Assembly (NCBI RefSeq): GCF_028476545.1
Contig: NW_026733215.1
Coordinates: 1 to 64,000 of the forward strand
Reading direction: 5' to 3'
From: Physella acuta
Lineage: Eukaryota > Mollusca > Gastropoda > Physidae
Length of the DNA: 64,000 nucleotides
Shown: piece after piece, positions 57,783 to 64,000 of the stretch
Layout: each line of letters starts with the position of its first letter
How positions within the stretch are numbered: the stretch's first letter is position 1
Translations under genes and position numbers: made by a program
Notes under the pieces: generated by a model
What the model saw: the letters and a program-made list of their open reading frames with translations, nothing else
Database searches by the model: none
Told to the model about the DNA's origin: nothing

Positions 57783-60700
57783 TCACATCCACCTTTTTTC
57801 GTTTGGTGCCTTCACCAGTTCACTTTTATGACTTTTTGAACAGTCTGTTCTCATACCAGCGCGACCATGAAAGAATTGATGGTTGCTGACAAAAAATTTC
57901 GTATTCTTTCTGTTTCTTAAACTTCTCCGCGGACCACTTATCTGATGGTCTACTGTCTCTCTGTTTCTGGGAGGAACGGGATCCTCTTCGTTGCCGTTAT
58001 CCTCCACTTGTGTCTCGCTGTTGTTCTGTTGATGGTGAAATGGTTCCGGGATGGGTATGTGAATTTCCGTTATAGTTTCCGGTTCCCTAATTGTCTTGGG
58101 TTTCCTTGTGTGTAACTGCTCTTCTTGACTATGACAATATTTCTTTAATTGAGCAATATTCGCCCACCGATCCGGTTTGGCGTGATCGATGGGTCTTATC
58201 TTAAAGGGGCCACCTGCTACTTTAGGCATCTCCACGACTTGCCATATCTCCTGTCCCCAGAGATCGTGGATTTTGTTTCTGCCTAACGGGTGGCTACGCA
58301 GTAATACCCTGTCGTTCAGTTTGAGTGGCGGGTCCTTTGTCTGTACCGGCGGTTCCCTTCGCCGTGCTTCATGTTCTAGTCTTTCCTGTACTACCCTGTA
58401 CATTTCTCTAATTCGTCTCATATGTTCATTCACATATTCCAGTGCAGTGTATGAGCCAGTCATACTCTCCTTTTTTCCTAGGAACAAGTCAAGAGGCAGT
58501 CGAGCCTCCCGTCCGAACAGCAACATGTATGGCGAAAAGCCGGTTGTGGCATGGGGTGTGCAGTTGTATAGATATACCAACTCTGGGAGAAAATCAGGCC
58601 AACGTTTTTTCTGTTCAGGTTCTAGAGTACGCAGCAAATCATGCATGCTGCGGTTGAACCGCTCGCACTGTCCGTTTCCTTTCGGATTAAATGTGGTTGT
58701 TCTAGATTTGTTGATCCCGTAGTGGCTGCACAGTTGGTTAATTACTTCTGACTCAAAGGCCCTTCCTTGGTCAGAGTGTAACTGTCCTGGTATGCCATAT
58801 TTGATGAACCAATGTTCTATTAAGACCTTTGCCACTGTTTTGGCAGTCTGATCTCGTGTGGGCACCGCCACAGTCCATTTGGTGAAAACATCAGTCATTA
58901 CCAACACATGTTCCGTCCCATCCGATGATTGCTCCAACGACGTAAAGTCCATAGCCACAATCTCTAGTGGTTTTGTCGCTAGTAGGTGTCCTGATGGCTG
59001 TCTCATTTTGACAACTGGCATTTTCGCATGCTGACACCTCACACAAGCCTCCCAATGGCGTTTGACCTCCATTTCCATATTGGGCCAGTAACACCTCCGT
59101 CGTAAAATTTTGTGCGTCCTGTCCTGACCCTGGTGTCCTGCCCTGTCATGTGCCAACCTTAGCACTTCTTCTCGTAATTGTCCAGGCACCACCACCTGGT
59201 GTATTGTCCCATCAATTTGGTCATGAATTCTCCGCATGAGAACACCATCCTTTATACTGAGACGGTCCCACTGACTCAGTATTTTCTTTGTTTCTCGACC
59301 AAATTGTTCTCTTTCCCTTCTCCTTGGGAATTTTTGTTCCTGGACGTTTTTCAACAGCGGCTGTAAGCCACTATCCGTTCTCTGGGCATTTCGTATCTCT
59401 TTATTATTAAGGCAACTAAAATCACTAATGTCCATATGTCCGGGCTCTGTGGATATGTGCTCCACCCCGGTCTGTCCGTTTTGCATCACTTGCACCCCGT
59501 GAGGGATATCTGTTGACGCTCTGACCTCACATATTCCTGTCAGCGTTTCTTCCTCATCGCCCGGTCTCTCGTAAGGATTCCTTGATAAGGCGTCCGCATT
59601 GCCATTGGACCGCCCCGGGCGATATTTTATCTCTAGGTCAAAGAGTGCCAATTCTGCTGCCCATCGCTGTTCGATGGATCCCAGCCTTGCTGTAATTTGA
59701 AGTTCTTTTTCAATATCGGATAATTTCTCTTCAAGTCTTGTTTGAGACTCTTTCATTTCTTCTAGTTTGCCAACACTGTTCTGTTGTCTACTATTTTTAT
59801 TTACTTCTTCCGATAACAGACACTCTAAAGATGAACATTTCTCCTGTGCTTTTAATTTGCATGAACTTTCCCTATCCAGTTTCCTGGTTAACATTGAGAT
59901 CTCATTCTTAAGTCTACCAATTTCCTTCTTATCATCATTTTTCTCTACCAACAAATTGTTCACTTGAAACTTTTCAACATCCCAGTTCATTTCACAGTTC
60001 ATTTTTTCCATTAGTTGTGTTTTACCTTTCTTTTTCTCCTTACTGTGTTTCTGTGTCATTTTGTTTACTAAGTCATTACCTCGCCGCTCTGTAGCCTTGA
60101 CCTGCCGTACAGAGGGCGATCGTTTCACCGGACAGTACCGTGCCATATGTCCGGGTTGTGAACAGGACAAGCAAATTGGTCGACCGTCAGCCGTCCACCG
60201 GAGCGATGGACCGGCAGGTCGCGGCTGTCCAACCTGTCTCTGTTTTGTCCCGTTTTTGCCCTGATTCTCAGCTGTTGACCTGCTTTCTAACCTCTCCAAT
60301 CGTTGGTCAACCTTAACCAGGTGGGCCAACAGTTGAGCCATCATGGTTTCCATCGTGCCGGTCCCTGTGGGTGGGGATTGTTTCTGTTCCGGCACAGAGA
60401 CTTTGTCCACCGAACAGTTCGATTGGTCCTCATCCTCGGACCTGCGGATCGCTGAGTTCCTGACCTGAAGGAAGGTCAACTGCGGGTCTTTGTGGACCTC
60501 CTCTTTCAACTCTCTCCTTAAGATCGGGGTTGCTAGCCCCTCGATGAAATGGTCCCTCAGTAGGCGTACATCAATGTCAGGTGTTTTGCCCTTTACCGAA
60601 TCAAAGGCCCTGTTCATTCGGTGTGAATACTCCATCACACTCTCCGCCATTCTCTGCTTTAAGCCTACGAACCCCGATAGCAGTTGCGATCCCGACCGTC

Positions 60701-60980
60701 TCTCCCCAAAGGTCTCCATAATTAGATCCAGCACCTTATCTGGATCTGATTGGATGGTTTTATCGTGGCATTTGACCTCTGCCCTGACCGTCTCTCCTAT
60801 ACTGCCCATCAGCAGTCTTAATCTTTCCTCTGGTGACATGCATCTCGAGGCCCAGGCCGCTTTGACCTCTTCACTGAACCTGTTGGTTAAAGCTGGATCA
60901 CCGTCCCCGTAAAATTTGTTAATGTGGGACTCTCTGGGCAGGACCACAATATGGGTCTGCTTCTCGTCCAGAGTAGACAT
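57783..60980 (-). CDS. gag-pol-like reading frame of the LTR fossil
   Basis: A single frame of 1,065 residues. In order it has a gag-like region, a zinc knuckle (CLSCSQPGHMARYC, near residue 275), a charged coiled coil, the RNase H tail motif (YRPGRSNGNADALSR), the HHCC zinc finger (CYWPNMEME...CVRCQHAK), the integrase core with its DDE-type motifs (AMDFTS, LHSDQGRAFE, NPKGNGQCERF) and a C-terminal chromatin-type tail. It is a fossil: the pol portion is incomplete for a Ty3/Gypsy element. Confidence 0.85.
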   Translation of the reverse strand: MSTLDEKQTHIVVLPRESHINKFYGDGDPALTNRFSEEVKAAWASRCMSPEERLRLLMGSIGETVRAEVKCHDKTIQSDPDKVLDLIMETFGERRSGSQLLSGFVGLKQRMAESVMEYSHRMNRAFDSVKGKTPDIDVRLLRDHFIEGLATPILRRELKEEVHKDPQLTFLQVRNSAIRRSEDEDQSNCSVDKVSVPEQKQSPPTGTGTMETMMAQLLAHLVKVDQRLERLESRSTAENQGKNGTKQRQVGQPRPAGPSLRWTADGRPICLSCSQPGHMARYCPVKRSPSVRQVKATERRGNDLVNKMTQKHSKEKKKGKTQLMEKMNCEMNWDVEKFQVNNLLVEKNDDKKEIGRLKNEISMLTRKLDRESSCKLKAQEKCSSLECLLSEEVNKNSRQQNSVGKLEEMKESQTRLEEKLSDIEKELQITARLGSIEQRWAAELALFDLEIKYRPGRSNGNADALSRNPYERPGDEEETLTGICEVRASTDIPHGVQVMQNGQTGVEHISTEPGHMDISDFSCLNNKEIRNAQRTDSGLQPLLKNVQEQKFPRRREREQFGRETKKILSQWDRLSIKDGVLMRRIHDQIDGTIHQVVVPGQLREEVLRLAHDRAGHQGQDRTHKILRRRCYWPNMEMEVKRHWEACVRCQHAKMPVVKMRQPSGHLLATKPLEIVAMDFTSLEQSSDGTEHVLVMTDVFTKWTVAVPTRDQTAKTVAKVLIEHWFIKYGIPGQLHSDQGRAFESEVINQLCSHYGINKSRTTTFNPKGNGQCERFNRSMHDLLRTLEPEQKKRWPDFLPELVYLYNCTPHATTGFSPYMLLFGREARLPLDLFLGKKESMTGSYTALEYVNEHMRRIREMYRVVQERLEHEARRREPPVQTKDPPLKLNDRVLLRSHPLGRNKIHDLWGQEIWQVVEMPKVAGGPFKIRPIDHAKPDRWANIAQLKKYCHSQEEQLHTRKPKTIREPETITEIHIPIPEPFHHQQNNSETQVEDNGNEEDPVPPRNRETVDHQISGPRRSLRNRKNTKFFVSNHQFFHGRAGMRTDCSKSHKSELVKAPNEKRWM

Positions 60981-61174
60981 TTTATTCCTTGAGTAAAAAA
61001 AGAAAAGAGTTCTTTCTTACCGTGTGTGTATGAAAAATTTTCCTCGTTCCTCAATTTTCACTGTTCCTGAATGTTCGAATTCACACACACACTAAACACA
61101 GTTATTAACAAGGTTGACTATGGGTGCCTAAATCGGCAAGTCTAGTTGAATTCATCCTGTCCGACGACGCCAAA

Positions 61175-61968
61175 TGTGACCTAGGCTACTCGCAGCGCCA
61201 AATGTGACCCTGCTCGCAGCGCCAAATGTTAACGAGACTATTTGCCTGTAGCGCCAAATGTTAACGAGTTCTGCTCGACAACGCCAAATGTTACCGAGTC
61301 TAACCACTCATTCTACACAACATCGACCACAGTATAGATACTCGAAGATGCAGGTTCGCTATTGATCCTTTTATTACATGAATCAAAGAAATGCTTCACA
61401 ATAATATACGGAATCAAAAGGAATGCTTCACAATAATAGTTTGAATCAACTGACTCCCAACAGTCCTCACTAGTCTTCATATAACTGAATACACATGTCT
61501 ATCGTCCTTCTTAACACAATATAACCAACTTGATACTGCCACACAGACTGACTGATCGAGAGAGAGAGACTGAGAGACTGCTACTCACTGCTACTGACTA
61601 CCACTGACTCTCAGACTACCACAGACTGCCACAGAGAGACGTCGCCTTGCTATTTATCCCCTTCGTATCCGTAGTCGTATTCGGCTCTATCATAATCGTA
61701 ATCGTATTCGATTCTATCGTAATCGATTCTAATCGTTGCATCAGAATGTTAATTACTTCGCTTCTGTCGTACAGTCCGATTTAATAAGCCATCTGCATCC
61801 TGTCACATCAAAGTTGACAGACCGTATTGCGTTCATATCATATCGCTTCCCAAGATAATACGCCTTGGCTTTCTGATCGTTATCAGCCAACACCTGCACT
61901 GTGACGTCAGTCGTGTCAAAGTTGACAGCGCTGTACCGCGTTATTCTCTGGTAACTTCCCCTAGTTAC

Positions 61969-61969
<1 letters not shown>
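61175..61969 (-). repeat. LTR, right copy
   Basis: 795 bp. In element orientation this is the 5' LTR, adjacent to the primer-binding-like site. Confidence 0.9.
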
Positions 61970-61976
<7 letters not shown>

Positions 61977-62042
<66 letters not shown>

Positions 62043-62047
62043 GTGTA
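61977..62047. repeat. (GT)n microsatellite right of the LTR element
   Basis: TA passes into GT directly after the right LTR. The array that received the element was probably TA/GT compound, as in U1 and U2, where TA is followed by GT. Confidence 0.95.
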
Positions 62048-63512
62048 TCACAAAGCTCATCCTTTATTAAAATAGATTCTTTTCATGGGGCCCGTTTTAT
62101 TTAACTCAAAGTATTTGGCTTCAGTCGTGCTGTAGACACACATTTCGTGGCGACAGATGGTAGCTTGAGTTTTTTTTTAATTGCTGAACAAACATTTGTA
62201 AAAATACAGCAGACATGTTTAATTCTGGCAAACCATCGTGTTTACCAGCACACATTCAACGTTTGCTATTAAACCACAAACAATCTAATGATTGCATTAA
62301 TACACAAGCATTTATTATGCGTATCCCAGTTTACTATTTGTGACAGGTACTCATAACTGATTATTTCTACCATTTGATTAAGTTTAAATATTGTATCCAC
62401 AGACATCAACGACTTATCCATAGGCGGTTTGATCAAAATGGAAACTTAAAATATGCAATTTCTCAATATGATTTCCTATTTGATATAAAAAAATTAACAT
62501 TGAATAACGGCAGGTTTATTTTTAGGCTGAACAAGCAATATTTTTGGTCTCACTTGCTAACAATAGTTAAACGTTATGTAGCCTACATGCCAATAATGTT
62601 ATGGTTAAAAACAAAACAAAAAAATCAGAAAAAATAAAAGTAACATACGTTTAAATTTTAAATTCTGCAATAATGTATGATACACCATACGGCTTTGTAT
62701 GCATATTTAGAACAACGGTTCCTACATATTGACATATTAAGGGTCCGAGTATCTCAAATTATGTGACGGTGTGGTCGGGTGGTAACCACTTGACTGCTAG
62801 CCTAAAGTTCGGGTTTCTATCCGTCCCCGAACCTACCCAACACTATTGGGTACCTGCCTCACGATAGGAAACAAGGACTGCTGAGCACGGCTTTATATGC
62901 ATACATTTAAAAGAAAACATAGACTCTACTTCGTCTGTCTATTTTCAATGCAATATTTATGTTTCAACTATATCAACTTTAAACAGGATTTTGGAACGTA
63001 ACGTTATTGGAAGTTTTTAGCAACGTCAGCGCTTTAACATCAAAACAACACAACCTTGTCAACATGTCATTAAGCAACTCATTAAGCAACTCACACGTTG
63101 TGACTAATCCCAAGATAATCCAGCATCGTCTAACATCTGCGTATATCGGTACTACTGTTAGTCACGAGCGAATAGGGGTTATAATTTTAACGCGTTTGAG
63201 TTTAAGATTCGTTTAGGCTTATATTTTGGGCTAACCGCTTGGTAAAATAATGTTTAATATTATGAAATTGAAAGTGAGACTCTCGATACCAGTGATACAG
63301 TTTAAATAAATCAGCATCGATACCGCCCGACAACACAACACGAAAAATGCCATCAGTTGTTAACGACAAGGTTGTGCTAATGAAAGCGGAATAATCGATG
63401 GATTAAATTAACAGCAATTTTCTGCTTGAGTGCTTACCCCTTTGTTTGCTAAATGAATGCAGAAAATTAAAAGTTAGATTTCCACTGGTGATATCTACTG
63501 CAAAAAAACTGG
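62048..63512. other. U5 module M, S2 SINE and K9 upstream region
   Basis: 62048-62762 matches 50770-51440 of U4, including module M (gacagatggtagcttgag) and the empty MITE site at 62402. An S2 SINE follows at 62763-62945. From about 62950 to 63480 the sequence shares only short words with the K3/K5 upstream DNA (attaagcaactca). No gene seen before the K9 promoter. Confidence 0.6.
62763..62945 (+). mobile_element. tRNA-derived SINE (S2 family), U5
   Basis: The head gtgtggtcgggtggtaacca and a body ending ctctacttcgtctg are readable. Diverged from the other S2 copies, especially around the B box. Confidence 0.7.
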
Positions 63513-63519
63513 TATAAAA
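63513..63519 (+). promoter_or_regulatory. TATA box of K9
   Basis: TATAAAA in ggtataaaatacac, as in K3 and K5. The noncoding exon would end at 63581 (cattaag/gtatac). Confidence 0.7.
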
Positions 63520-63588
63520 TACACTGCAAGTTACAGAAAAAAATATATTTCGTCTCAAACGCAATTGAATTGTACATTAAGGTATACC

Positions 63589-63591
<3 letters not shown>

Positions 63592-63677
<86 letters not shown>
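63592..63677. repeat. (TA)n array in the K9 5' intron
   Basis: It follows the noncoding-exon donor by about 10 nt; equivalent to 21410 and 33632. Confidence 0.95.
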
Positions 63678-63681
<4 letters not shown>

Positions 63682-63769
63682 TACTTTTACACGACAATGT
63701 ATAAATAGAGTCACTATTGTACATTAAATGTGTATTGTTTTCCCAGTTCAGACATTAAGAAGAGACACC

Positions 63770-63809
63770 ATGTCAAAATTGACAGTACTCTGTTTACTGG
63801 GAGCAGTAT
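63770..63809 (+). CDS. K9: signal-peptide exon of a one-domain Kazal gene, partial
   Basis: This 40-nt coding exon encodes MSKLTVLCLLGAV plus the first nt of the split codon, followed by a GTAAGC donor. It is preceded by the acceptor tttcccag at 63746 and the conserved gaagagacacc leader. It matches exon 1 of K3 and K5 in length, phase and sequence. The Kazal exon would lie 1.5-2.2 kb further on, beyond the window, so whether the gene is whole cannot be judged. Confidence 0.8.
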
Positions 63810-64000
63810 GTAAGCAAAAAAAAATTACTTGATGTTTTTTTTCATAGTTTATTCTCATTTTACCTTATAAAATAACACGTACAGTCTTCGATTGCCATGT
63901 TGAAAGAGTTAATCCTAATCCAATGACGTGCACTCCGTAGGATAAGTTGATTTGTTGTATTCCATTCAGCATCGTATTCGTCGGAAGCTCGCAGCAGCGA

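Noticed and set aside
57589-57889. Small + strand open frames within the LTR element, and others at 58189-58722 and 60490-60912
   Set aside because: They are antisense shadows of the gag-pol-like frame and have no independent support.

Overview
The window is animal nuclear DNA. It is AT-rich with intron-split genes, GC-rich exons, long (TA)n arrays, tRNA-derived SINEs, Helitrons, hAT-type elements and a Ty3/Gypsy-type LTR element. The mix of secreted Kazal proteins and repeat families suggests a mollusc, perhaps a gastropod, but the species is an inference and is not shown by the sequence.

Layout. (1) About 1.2-5.4 kb, + strand: the last six coding exons of a type I membrane protein with a cysteine-rich ephrin-receptor-like repeat, one membrane span and a short lysine-rich tail. 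(2) 7.2-9.2 kb, - strand: a two-domain Kazal gene (K1) with a LINE fragment in its intron. (3) 9.3-14 kb: intergenic DNA with MITEs, a SINE and a hairpin-ended repeat. (4) About 14-64 kb: a tandem segmental array of about five diverged units (U1 ~13.96-28.08, U2 ~28.08-40.29, U3 ~40.29-46.50, U4 ~46.50-51.45, U5 ~51.45 to beyond the window). The full unit is a divergent gene pair: a two-domain Kazal gene on the - strand (K2, K4, K6, K7, K8) and a one-domain Kazal gene on the + strand (K3, K5, K9), with a TATA box for each. U3 and U4 have lost the + gene. K2 is a pseudogene, and K9 leaves the window after its signal-peptide exon.

Gene design. Every Kazal gene splits a short signal-peptide exon (34 or 40 nt, phase 1) from one exon holding all the Kazal sequence. 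In array genes the split codon is T|GC (Cys). The + genes also have a 5' noncoding exon whose donor opens straight into a (TA)n array. The - genes have (TA)n 25-60 nt upstream of the Kazal-exon acceptor. The scaffold is well conserved while the predicted protease-contact (P1) residue changes between copies (R, L, E, F, K, D, P, N), as expected of a diversifying inhibitor family.

Mobile DNA. The paralogous units act as each other's empty sites, so many insertions can be delimited: three Helitrons in (TA)n, three foldback-like elements with short-repeat arms, hAT-type MITEs with 8-bp target duplications, a ZBED-type hAT copy, a hairpin-ended repeat family, and a 5.2-kb Ty3/Gypsy-type fossil with apparently identical LTRs set into a (TA)n array.
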